This document shows, in pieces, positions 37,059-48,241 of a stretch of DNA of 64,000 nucleotides (its first letter is position 1; every line of letters begins with the position of its first letter). The position numbers were made by a program, and so were the translations under genes. The notes below the pieces were generated by a model. The model was given only the letters and a program-made list of their open reading frames with translations. It did not search any database and was not told where the DNA came from. Location of the stretch: NCBI GenBank assembly GCA_029718625.1, contig CM056376.1, forward strand, positions 125,240,674-125,304,673. Reading direction: 5' to 3'. Source of the DNA: Synaphobranchus kaupii. Lineage: Eukaryota > Chordata > Actinopteri > Anguilliformes > Synaphobranchidae.

Positions 37059-37420
37059 GAACTCGATGGAATAAGTCAGGAGAAGAAACCCTTCAAGTGA
37101 TCCATCCACATCTACTGCATATCTGACCAGCCGAGTGATGGTTTGAGGGTCACTTGATACCATGGACCCTTGATGACTTAGAGCCATTTAGCCAACCATG
37201 TGTTGCATACTGTTCCAGCGGAATTTACAGGTGAATCTAGTGTGTGCCCCCCCTCCCCCAATTCCTATAGAGATCCATTCAAATGCAGAGAGGTTATAGT
37301 ATCGCTTGTAAGAGTACCTGAAAATAAGATGTCAAGAGTGTTTTGATGTTGGGTCACAGACATCAGGAAGCCATGCTATGCAAAGTATATGTAACCAAAT
37401 ACTGAACATGGCTACTTTAT
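37059..37420 (+). repeat. Diverged interspersed segment, copy 2
   Basis: Aligns with 21037-21316 through ATCTACTGCATATCT, GCCATTTAGCCAACC, ATACTGTTCCAGCG, TTGGGTCACAG and CATCAGGAAG. It has an extra stretch near 37250-37340. Confidence 0.6.
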
Positions 37421-37423
37421 TTT

Positions 37424-37650
37424 ACATTATGTTAATTTGTCCCAATATTTTAGGTGGCCTGATATAGGGGGGACTATGTAGAAAAGTGTTATAATTTCAA
37501 AATGGTGAATCCAATCTTTATACAAATACCCTATAATAAAAGCTGTAAACCTCATATCAATGGTTTTTCTTTCAAAACTGACATTTTGGAATACAGAGTC
37601 AAATGAAGAGAAACAGCTTCCTTGTCCCAATACTTACGTAGGGTACTGTA
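37424..37650. mobile_element. Tc1-like non-autonomous fragment
   Basis: Both ends carry TTGTCCCAATA-type motifs (TTTGTCCCAATATTTTAGG and CTTGTCCCAATACTTACGTA), typical of Tc1/mariner MITE relics. No transposase. Confidence 0.5.
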
Positions 37651-38058
37651 AAGTCAATGCCCTATTAATATAATTACATTTTGTTTTATCAACAGAAAAT
37701 GAACAGTGCATTTTCATAGTGTTTGTCTGACCTCCATAATGTGAATGAAAATAGAAAACTTAAATTGTTTTAGTGTTACAAGCATGACTGTGTGTGTGTG
37801 TTATATGACTAAAAAGTAAATATTAGGCCACTGTGATCATTGATCAATGATCAATTAGTATATACTGGCCATGTTCATGTGGTGTAACTAATCATTCCAA
37901 TTCTAAAATACAATCATTTTATTTGTTGAATGAGACAGCAAGAATTTCAGAAAATCATCAAGTGATCCAATGGCAAACTTCAATTGAAGACCCTGGTGCT
38001 AAAAGTACTGAAGTCACATTTTTAGTTGAGCATAGAAACATGCTGTATTTGTTTAGTC

Positions 38059-38822
38059 CAGGGGTTCCCAAACTCGGTCCTCGGGGACCACTGTGTATGC
38101 TGGTTTTCGTTCCAACCACAATTGCAATCCCAAAATTCTAACAAGCTGTTAATTTTTCTTAATTAGTTGCTTTTCATGTTTAGAGGGATTAGCCTATTTA
38201 CCCTCTTATGCCACATCATGTCAGAAATAGCTAAGCATGCCATGAAGAATAAAATTCCCGTGTTCCTACTGTGCTTATTGGGCTATATTGCAAATAGGGA
38301 AACATTTTTTTTTTAACAGATCAAATTAAGACTGGGGTGAATCAATTGGCTCCTAATTAGGTAGTTGAACACGTGGTGTTTTTAAGTTCCCTCATCATTT
38401 GTTTTTAAATGTATTAACCACAATGCAGGTTTGGCTCGTTATCATTCTCTTTGTCTTTTCTTCATTATTTATCAAATGGTTAGTTTTAGTGGCCATGTGT
38501 CCACAATTTTCACCAATTAGGAGCATATTGATTCACCTCAGTCTTTAATTTTAATCAGTTAAAAAATGTTTTTTTTGCCCCTCTTTTTGTAATTATTTGC
38601 AATATAGCACAATAAACAATGAGAATATTGGACTTTTATTATTCATGACATGCATAGCTATTGCTAACATAATGTGGCTTAAGAAGGTAAATAATCCCTC
38701 TAAATATGACAAACACCTAATTAAGAACAATTGACAGCTTGTTAAAATTCGGGATTGCAATTGTGGTTGGAACGAAAACCAGCATACACAGTGGTCCCCG
38801 AGGACGAGTTTGGGAACCACTG
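38059..38822. mobile_element. hAT foldback element, perfect 8-bp target duplication
   Basis: Termini CAGGGGTTCCCAAACTCG and CGAGTTTGGGAACCACTG. The inverted repeats continue through CTGGTTTTCGTTCCAACCAC and, more loosely, about 300 bp into each side. Target duplication GTTTAGTC is exact at 38051-38058 and 38823-38830. No transposase, so a 764-bp non-autonomous element. Confidence 0.92.
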
Positions 38823-39099
38823 GTTTAGTCCACCCTATACATATTGTTAACAGGTGCCTAAGCAATGCATAAAAACAGCAAAACTTTTAATGGCTGATTT
38901 TATGGATCAATGATATTTTCGATTTGATTTTCTCAAAATAGACATTGTGTGACTTCAGTACTTTAGCACCAGGGTCTTCAATTGGAACATGGTGTTATGG
39001 TTTGATGACACAAAACCATAAACACTTAACCATTATTTAATGTATTAATTGTCATGCACACCAGCAGTGGCTTTGCCATTATGCCATATAATCTCTTTA

Positions 39100-39442
39100 A
39101 GCTTAGAAAAAGGAGATTTGGGGTGATTTGGCAGAGGCTTTTAGATTTATAAAAGAGATTAATAAAGTGAATTACAGGAGATTCTTCAGGTTGAGTTTGA
39201 GGGGGCACAGATGGAAATTCCGCACAGACATTCGGAAGTACTTCTTCACACAGATAGTAGTCACTGTGTGGAATAGCTTGCCAGGTCATGTAGTAGAGGC
39301 AGAAACTCTGGGTGTTTTCAAGACCAGGCTTGATATGGTGCTGGATACTATCGTGTTTGTAGGGGAGCGATATATACCCTTTAGTGGTAGGAAGATGACG
39401 AGCATTGTTGGGCTGAATGGCCTGTTCTTGTCATTAAGTTAA
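39100..39442 (+). mobile_element. LINE 3' end (reverse transcriptase C-terminus)
   Basis: The open frame encodes RTDIRKYFFTQ, VVTVWNSLPGHVVEAETL and FKTRLDMVLD, the pattern ending ORF2 of several vertebrate non-LTR retrotransposons. It is followed by GTTATGTTATG. 5' truncated and without catalytic reverse transcriptase motifs. Confidence 0.75.
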
Positions 39443-39756
39443 GTGATGTTATGTTATGAAGAAGGATGCCTAGCATCACTGCATGGTCATTAAATATAGA
39501 TACCTCTTTGGTGCATGACCTGGAAGTCACTGGAATTTTAACAGATTGAATGCATCCCCCTCCTGACAATCCACTGTTAAGATGCATTTTATAAACCATA
39601 TTTAATAATAGGTGTACCTGGCTCACTCCTCCCTGTGTCAGATAAGCCACATTGAGACAGCCTGTGTGGATTTGATCTTTCAGCATTCATCACTGAATGG
39701 AGGCTATAGGTATGTACTTAAATCAGTTTTTTTTTTTTAAAGCCAATGGTGTCATA

Positions 39757-40209
39757 GTGGTAGTGAACAAAAAATGGAAACACCTGGGTAAATGTGAGAC
39801 AATTAGCATTATGCAAATCAGAGGGTACCACAGGTGTGACATATCCATTCATTTAGCGGATAATATCCCAGCAGTCATGTATAAACATGCTGGATATGCA
39901 TGGTTGTTTATAATCTAGCGAGGTGGAAAAGGGAGCAGCCGGGACTTTGAAATGGGGGTGAAAATAGTGTAATAGTATCTAAGCATGGGTCTCCAAGAGA
40001 AAGATATTGTGTGATATAAGTGTACACTCCAGGATATGGTTATGTCTTCGTTAAAAGTGCAAGGCAAAGCAGGCAAATCAGGCTGCAGATCATTTGGCTA
40101 CAAATTTAACCACGGGCAAAAGCAGCCAGTTTAATCAAAAATGATGGCTCAACACCCGTTTAAATGACTTTGCATCAGTGTTTCCACATTTTTGTTTGTT
40201 ACCTTTAGT
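39757..40209. mobile_element. Tc1-like relic
   Basis: The left end carries GAACAAAAAATGGAAACAC and the right end CAGTGTTTCCACATTTTTGTT, an inverted pair. Interior patches resemble a decayed Tc1 body. No usable frame. Confidence 0.6.
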
Positions 40210-41579
40210 GTTATAAAGGGCCTAACCTTGAGATCTATCTGCTTTAAACTAATGACTGGCCAAACTTAATATTTCACACAAAATATTAAGTTCTGAACTT
40301 TGGAAGTGCTCTACTTTTTTTAAATTTATTTCCGATTTATTAGCCATTCAAAGCATAACTTGTTCCCAAGTAAATTATTTATGGTCATGATGGGTAAATT
40401 GATTTCAAATACGATGATGAAAAGGAGACATTTTCAGGTACGAGCAAATTAATTATAAATGCAGTCATTATCACAATCACTAACTCATTGGTGAGGGCTA
40501 TGGTTTGTGCAGGTGAGAGAGGGGAACAATTGTGTTTCATATTTCAGCTGTATAACAGTGACTGCCCCATCCACAGCAACGCTCATATTGTGAACATATG
40601 TGAATGTATTGTGGACATTATTCCAAGCTAATTATGTAGCCCTGCTCCTGATTTAGTTTAGGAATTATCAGCGTATTCAGCTCTGAATAGTCCATAAAAT
40701 ACATTTTCATTTATACTAATCTTGAAAGATACCATCCTCTGCCACACAGACATACTTTAACATGGGGTGAAGATGATCACTAAACACATAATGTATGGAT
40801 TTGCATCAACAATGGCTTCTAAAGGTATGAGCAGTCCCAATACATGCCAATAAAATTCACCCCACACTGCTATTGAAGCACCAGAACTCATCACTGCTGG
40901 AACATTTGGGTTATGTTCATTTATGTGCTTGCTCATTTTAAATAGTAGTATGCCTTTGCAGTAGTATATTGACAGGCATATGAACAGTAAGTTTGTATGT
41001 TAATTTATAATCCAGTGAATATGTAATTTTACACAGATGGTAGTTCAATTTGTGCACGGTCTATGTGGTTAATAAATAGTTTCATAAACAATCTCACTGG
41101 TATGAAAAGAACCCTTTATTCTGAAAAAAAAAAACTTACTATATCATCATGGAATACTGTGGACAAATACATGTCTCAAATCAATAAGGTGAGGTGCATT
41201 AAAGCCAAAACTTGAGGACCAAAGCTTAACATTATTTAAACCACGGAACTTAATTTTTATGTGATTCTAATTGTTCCAGCCTAAACAGGTTAGAGGGATA
41301 AACCGTGGATAGCAGTTATTATGTAGGCTATAGTTTGGTGGTCTAATTTTGATGGGTTAGACCTACTAATTTGAAAGAAGGCTATTTTGGCCTATATGCT
41401 ACGGTATTAATAATCAAAGTAGCCTCTGATAGGCTACTACGTTTTCAAATTAGCTGTGTTCGTGGGGCGCTTTAGTAGCGGATGTTTCTACAGTTTATTG
41501 TAGGTGTATTTATTGTAGATTTTTGTTTATGTAGAATCATATCCCTTTTCCCGTTCGAGGTCAAAAAGTGACAGTGGAT
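40210..41579. other. Intergenic, nothing recognised
   Basis: AT-rich with no recognised exon. It lies upstream of the limch1 promoter region. Confidence 0.4.
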
Positions 41580-42132
41580 GTTATTCATGCGCTGTCAGAC
41601 GTTCGTCCTCTTTCCGTTATTGGCTAGAATCGGAGCGCTAATGGTACACACCATTGTCCCTCTAGAAATACTTTTCAGCGCTTTTCGGTGAGCCAGTGTC
41701 CCGCTTGTGCAGAGCAGGCGTGTGACAGCCACTGGCTGCAGGATGTGTTTGCTTGCTTAGCATTGGCTGATGGCGGAGCTCCGTTTTTCTGTTTATTTTT
41801 AGCCATTGGTTCGAATCGCATTGCAGCGTGTGTGAGTCGAGAAGCCTGGAGAACCGAGTCCCAGCGATTGAGAGACAGACAGTGGTATCGCCGAATGCAC
41901 TGCAGGTCTGCGGCAAGCGAGCAGGCAAGCGTGAGACCTCCAAAGGAAACAGCTAGATCGGCTAATACGGCGAGTTGAATTAAAAAGCAAAATATAGTTT
42001 TAGGAAGTTTCTCTTTCTACAGCTGGGTTTGCGAATTGCTCTTCGGGGCTAATATCCCCGACACAGAGCATTTACATTTTAAGCACAATTTTAGAGCGGT
42101 CCGGTGCTCTCATCCCGTTTACGGCTTTACAA
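41580..42132 (+). promoter_or_regulatory. limch1: limch1 promoter and 5' UTR region
   Basis: GC content rises here in front of the limch1 start codon. Three inverted CCAAT boxes (ATTGG) occur at 41619, 41762 and 41805. No TATA box seen. The transcription start is probably between 41810 and 42000, inferred from box positions only. Confidence 0.5.
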
Positions 42133-42222
42133 ATGGCTAGTCCCGGTTTTGATATTGGGCATCATCAACACTCCGATGCGACTCCCGAACCAGCATTTCA
42201 AGAGGCACAGAAATGGATCGAG
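42133..42222 (+). CDS. limch1: limch1 first coding exon (partial gene)
   Basis: LIMCH1 is an actomyosin-associated cytoplasmic protein with an N-terminal calponin-homology domain and a C-terminal LIM domain. It promotes non-muscle myosin II activity and stress fibres. This exon is 30 codons, ATG at 42133, ending at a strong donor (ATCGAG then GTGAGT). It encodes MASPGFDIGHH followed by PEPAFQEAQKWIE, which matches human LIMCH1 PEPAFSEAQKWIE. The Glu-Trp-rich end is where the calponin-homology domain starts. LMO7 shares FQEAQKWIE but not the PEPAF lead-in, so limch1 is preferred. The next exon (expected to begin QVTGR) was not found and probably lies beyond the window. The upstream neighbour is uchl1-like on the same strand, as in mammals. 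Confidence 0.85.
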
Positions 42223-45200
42223 GTGAGTTGCATTTTCATTTCTAAAAGTAGGCTAACACCTTTCATGTTTGTTGTTAACGTGAATTGCCGAGACGCTGCT
42301 GTGCAGTCTAAACATAGTTGAAAAGCTGATAAATATGTGTTTGGGTGTAGCTAAATAAACAGTAGCCTAGGGTATACTATAGCACATTCACCTGTTGTTA
42401 AAGTGAAACAAAAGTTATCATTTGGCCCCGCATATTGGATTGCATTCTCGCTTGGAGGAAAACAATGAGGGCATCATGTGGTCTGGATCTATGCTGCATC
42501 GCGAGCTTCTGGGACAATAATCGGACAATCGGCGTTTTGTTTGGAGAGAATTTGAATAGTTCTGAATTACTGGCTCGCACTGTTGACTTTGACCAGCTGT
42601 ATTTTGGTTTCTCACGGGTGTATTCAATTTGTTGGTGGAAAACGATTGCTCAAAATTTGTACTGCTGTAAAAGTAGTTGCGACAAAGAAACAACAGTTTG
42701 CTCTGTTTAAAAATTCTGCTACCTGTGATATTAAAACATAATGTTCTAAGAAAGTAAGGGGAAGATTCAGAATATCAAGGGCACGGTTGCGTGGTTTCAG
42801 CCAGCAATATTGATCTAGAAACTTCTTCAGCACTATTTACGCTGCTATTAGTTGCATAATGATTTCATAAATTCCATGTGCCTAATTTGTGTTAGAAGTT
42901 GAAAATTGAGGAGGTCAGAGGACACCCACCTGACAGAAATGATGGAGTATTGGTGCTTTGGTGACACTGCTGCTCTTATTCCTGGATTTCTTATAATCAA
43001 ACGGCTGCCATTACTCTCACAGTTGCTGGGGACTGCCAAAAAGCTCCTTTCTCATTGGTCTTGTTAGTCAAGCCATAATGCAATGCTAAACATGGATTTA
43101 TCTTGAAATTCAGTATCCTAGGTTTGAAATGGGACCTGTTTTCTGTGGCTGGCCCGGAATGATATTTGATGGGTGCGAGACCTCATGGAATTTTTTTTTG
43201 TGTGGAATGCAGTAAAAACACAAAACATAAAACACAGCAAAAATATTAAAATGTGGGATAGGAGAAGCTTTGAAGCTTGAAGCTGGATACCGATGTGAAT
43301 AACATTTTATACCCCTTCCACAGAAATCCACAGTATGCAGACTAAACATTGCACTGCCTAGAGTCCATCCTGGTACCACACACCCACACGCACACACACA
43401 CACACGCATGCACAGCACAGAGAACGTGTTCACTCATTAGGTGAGTCGTGTGCCTGGAAAGTTTTGGGAAACCCTGCTGTTGTCCACTCAGCTGAAGCAA
43501 TGGGCGTTTATTCCTGCCTGGGCATTTAGTGAGGGGGGGTTTATCCCTCTGTATTGGCCTTTAACAAGGCAACACTACAAGCTGAACCAGTTGGGAATAT
43601 AATCATATGAATATCATCTGCGTAACTGCATTGTTATATCTAGCCAATTGCATCATTGAGTCATTATCAATGGGGGGGGGGGGGGGGGGGTGGGGTGGGG
43701 TGTTCATCCATTCATCTGTCCATCTGTCCATCCATCCATTCACTCATTCAGTGAGCCATTCATTAATTCAGCAGGAGGACACCTGACACCAAGAGATTGG
43801 ATTGCCTTAATTGTTGGTGGTAGTGGCCTACAAATCAAAATTACCAACTGGTGACTGACAAACAAGTGACACGTGCTTTGTATTTTCTGCTTTAAAATGT
43901 TACGGGTAAACCACTAGTCCAATTATGACAGTCACATTACTTATAAGCAGGTAATTAATCAGTGAAAAAGTCCACGTGCTATTAGTCATGCTATGAATGA
44001 AGAACCGAGCATGTTGATGTTTATTATAATCTCAGCTGCCAAAATTTGTGTCAGGTTGGCATTTGAGGTCAAGTTATCAGAGCGGACTGGAGTTGCATTA
44101 ACTTTGTTGCTCTGAGAAGTTGTTTTACAATTTAACCTTATGACACAGATAAGAAGTGTTTTGGCTGTTAATATGTCTCATAACTCGTTCAGTGCTTATA
44201 AAGAATTCACAGTAAAACCAGATTCCACATGCTTTTTCAGAAGAAGACTGAATAAGGACTTATGCTCTGATGTGGGGTTTGATGGTTTAATATGACAACT
44301 GTTAACTGCTGATTTTCAGAAATCCCTTTGGGCTACACTGGGCCATGATTGCTTTGAACTGTGCTGATGGTCTTGGGGATCACTGGATTAGAGTGTAATC
44401 GGAGCTGATGAACGATGCTTGCCGTGTTTTGTTACCTGACAAGCTGATATGGGGCTCAGCTTGAGGCCAGAGGGAGATTCAGACAGGTCCTTTCCCTGTG
44501 GTTCCGAAGACCTTCCTGTGTCCGCTGTCTGCGAGCTGTTTTTAATGAGTCAGGAAGTACGGGAAGGCCCATGTCGCAGGTCCTCAGTCTCAATGAGGCT
44601 CCGTGTCGGCCAGGTAGAAGGAGGGGCCTTGAGCGGCACCTCTCATAGAACTGGACTGCGTCGATGTTGTCTACAGGCAGGGAAACGGATCCTTTCGGGC
44701 CTGCCGTCCGCGGAGTAGATGTTGGCAGTGAAGGAGCTGTCACTGGGGAGGGATTGCATGGTTTTGTTAATGAGGTGGTTTGTCTCATTTTGACTTGTGG
44801 CTCTACGCTTTATTGCCCGTGTGTTGAATGATGGCATGTACTGTTCTATTTGTTTTCTTTTTCTCCCAGACTCCGTCTGTACATGTCCTTGACACGCTAA
44901 CAGCAAATGGCCTAAAATAGACCAAACTACAGTCAGTGGAGGGTATCGTAGTGGGACTATCAACAATTGATTGCTTTGTTCTGATGCTAATGCTATGCTA
45001 ATACACCTTTATATATTCGGCTGCATATGGCCCGGCCTACACGTTGGGTTTAAATCGAGCAGGGGTGGGACACCGCTCGGTTCCTCATGGCAGTCGACCG
45101 TGCCAAAAACAGTTGGAGCAGAAGAGGGTGTGTGCAGCGGGATGTTGTGTAATGAGGAATCTGGGATATTTTCACAAGAACGTCATTGGAACACCTCCCA

Positions 45201-45745
45201 TAAATAAACTGTGTGGCAGTATTTGGATCTTTGGGTGAATGTATACAAAGTTCATCTGATAACTGCTCATTTTGTTACTCCAAAGTCAAATTGAATTAAA
45301 TTATGCACCTCAGCCCATGTGAGAGTTCCTCCGTAACTTGCCGCGGACGGTGATTTAAGCAGCTGTTTTACAGGTGTGTTGTTTTAGCGTCTGCTGGCTG
45401 AAATCCGACCTGGAGACGGGGGCGCTTTACGTCCTTATGTGGAATGAGAAACCTCACTCATCGATGTAGCCAATTACCTACAATGAAACCTTATTTCCTC
45501 AAAGGAGTAGAATTACAGAAGTTCTCTTGAACACTAATTATGTGCCTTTTAATTGCTCCCAGCTAAACTAGAATCAGCTAGAATTTGAGTATGGCAACTA
45601 GTCGTCAGAAGTACATGCGGATGGCCCAGATGAGTAGAGCATATCGAGTTTGTCTGTTTCTACAGGTCCTTCATTTTCAAAATAGCTTCCATATGGATAA
45701 CTGGAAACAGTATGCTCCTGCAAAAACACCAAAACAATTTCATTG
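42223..45745 (+). other. limch1 intron 1, first part
   Basis: No further coding exon recognised. Contains a G run, a short (CA)n at 43380-43410 and CCAT-type repeats near 43710-43750. Confidence 0.55.
43672..43690 (+). repeat. Poly-G run (19 nt)
   Basis: Uninterrupted G run followed by TGGGGTGGGGTG. Confidence 0.9.
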
Positions 45746-46060
45746 TGGCACGGTGGTGCAGTGAGTAGCGTTGTCGTCTCGCAGCAAGAATGTACGGACA
45801 CCAAATTTGATTTCCAGCCCAGGGCTTTCTGTGTGGAGTTTGCATGTTCTCCCCATGTCCATGTGGGTTTCCTCTCACAGCCCAAAAACATGCAGCCTTA
45901 AGGTATGAATGTGTGAGTGAATGGTGTGTGGGCCTGTGATAGATTGGTGCCCTGTCCCAGGTGTATTCCTACCTTTCACCCAATGTCTGCTGGGATAGCT
46001 CCAGACCACGACTCTGACCAGGAGTATGAGGTTTAGAAAATGGATGGTTGGATGGATAAA
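45746..46060 (+). mobile_element. tRNA-headed SINE, nearly full length
   Basis: The head GGCACGGTGGTGCAGTGAGT, with box A-like TGGTGCAGTGAGTAGCG, is followed by the body GTGTGGAGTTTGCATGTTCT, CATGTGGGTTTCCTCTCACA and GTGCCCTGTCCCAGG. It ends in GGATGGTTGGATGGAT. A very common teleost element. A truncated copy lies at 28680-28813. Confidence 0.88.
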
Positions 46061-46081
46061 CAATCACTTCTCTGTTGTCCT

Positions 46082-46953
46082 GTGTTAAAAGCTGGCATAT
46101 ACGGGTGGAGTAAGGGGCTTATTCTGTGTTAAAAGCTGGCATGTACGGGTGGAGTAAGGGGCTTATCCTGTGTTAAAAGCTGGCATATACGGGTGGAGTA
46201 AGGGGCTTATTCTGTGTTAAAAGCTGGCATATATACGGGTGGAGTAAGGGGCTTGTCTTGTGTTAAAAGCTGGCATATATGGGTGGAGTAAGGGGTTTAT
46301 CCTGTGTTAAAAGCTGGCATGTACGGGTGGAGTAAGGGGCTTATCCTGTGTTAAAAGCTGGCATATATGGGTGGAGTAAGGGGCTTATCCTGTGTTAAAA
46401 GCTGGCATATACGGGTGGAGTAAGGGGCTTATCTTGTGTTAAAAGCTGGCATATACAGGTGGAGTAAGGGGCTTATCCTGTGTTAAAAGCTGGCATGTAC
46501 GGGTGGAGTAAGGGGCTTATCCTGTGTTAAAAGCTGGCATATATGGGTGGAGTAAGGGGCTTATCCTGTGTTAAAAGCTGGCATATACGGTTGGAGTAAG
46601 GGGCTTATTCAGTGTTAAAAGCTGGCATATACGGGTGGAGTAAGGGGCTTATCCTGTGTTAAAAGCTGGCATGTACGGTTGGAATAAGGGGCTTATCCTG
46701 TGTTAAAAGCTGGCATATATGGGTGGAGTAAGGGGCTTATCCTGTGTTAAAAGCTGGCATATACGGTTGGAGTAAGGGCCTTATTCTGTGTTAAAAGCTG
46801 GCATATACGGGTGGAGTAAGGGGCTTATCTTGTGTTAAAAGCTGGCATATACGGGTGGAGTAAGGGGCTTATCTTGTGTTAAAAGCTGGCATATACGGGT
46901 GGATTAAGGGGCTTATCCTGTGTTAAAAGCTGGCATATACGGTTGGAGTAAGG
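46082..46953 (+). repeat. 44-bp minisatellite, about 20 copies
   Basis: Tandem units beginning GTGTTAAAAGCTGGCATA and containing GGGTGGAGTAAGGGGCTTAT. Most are 44 bp, some with an extra AT. Units differ at a few positions (TATACG/TGTACG/TATATG, GGGTGG/GGTTGG), which recur in a mosaic order. The unit length is not a multiple of three and there is no coding frame. Directly downstream of the SINE. Confidence 0.95.
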
Positions 46954-48239
46954 AGCAGTTTACCTTTGCTGCTGCTGTTATGGATCTGAGATCAGGTATA
47001 CAAAAGAATGAAGTAATAATGAATACAGTTAACTCACCTATGACAATTTTATATAGCTCAGAGACAACAGGGCACTGTCCATGTATGTTTCAATGTTGAA
47101 AGTGAGTAGATGGTATATATTTTTAAACAGTATCAAACAGCTGAAATGGATATAAATGGCTTTGACTGTGTTCTACATACAGACTATCTGAAAAAACATA
47201 GACCTAATTGCCATACATCTGGACATTGCTCTAGTCTAAAGGATTAGAATGGCGGCAGTCAAAATAGCTCAGATATTTTCCCACTGAGCACCATGGCAGT
47301 TGACTGACTATCATTTGCAACTATGTAAATTAAAGTCAGCGTAATTTTTTGCCCCCCAGTCTAATCAAATGTGGCGGTTTACATTTTCAGACAGACGTAC
47401 TACAGGTCTAAGTCCAAAGTTATTTTTGCACCACAACCCTGTCTGATCCTGGAGGTTGCTGAAGTGAGTTGAGATTTCTATGGCAAGGCTAGTGGGAGTC
47501 CGTGGCAGTTTCGTTCTCTACCCGGGGTGATTAAAGAGCTTGAAATGATATCAACCTCAACCCCTGGTAAGTATATTTGAATACCTGGAGACCTGTGGGG
47601 AATAGCCAATTGTTTGGCTTCTTGTTTGGTTTGTAATTTGACTGTGTAGGTTGGGGCAGGTTGGTTCTTTAGTCTTGGGCAATGGTTAAACACAGCGTTC
47701 TCCCAGGCAACATCATATGAACTCTGTCAAGGCGATTGGGGCAGCAGGGGAGTAGGTGGGTTGCCAACAACAACTGGCACGCCTCTATGAGGTATGGTTA
47801 CATTTTTCTGTTAGCTGAAAAAAAAACTGGTCTGGTGGGTTTCTCTTCAGTGGTTGCATGGGACCCCATCCAATCTGTGGTTTCAAAAAGCAGTTGATAA
47901 TTCCCTGACCAGGTAGTTCCTCCTAGTTTTGGTTAAGCACAACAAAATAGCGGAACTGTTGTAATGACTGGCACATGTCTGACGGCAATAATCGTTGTAC
48001 TGGCAGGCCTGTTATAGGTGTTTTTTTAGGTAAAGAATCCATTTTGATTTGGAGCGGATTGGGTGAGGGAACCACACAGAGCTAGCGGCGTACCCAGAAT
48101 GCTAGATGGGGGCTAAGGGGTGGGGCTGGAGCTGGAGCTTGAGCTGTTGCTCAAACAGGATGCTCCCTGTGGCAGTCATGCGGGGCATTAGCGCCTCTTT
48201 ATCCTGCACTGCAGTGATGTCACGGAAAACAGACAGAAA
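46954..48239 (+). other. limch1 intron 1, nothing recognised
   Basis: No exon or named repeat recognised. It runs from the minisatellite to the TA target site of the next Tc1. Confidence 0.4.
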
Positions 48240-48241
48240 TA

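Noticed and set aside
46082..46953. CRISPR-like array
   Set aside because: The units are contiguous 44-bp tandem repeats without unique spacers, in a vertebrate intron. It is a minisatellite.
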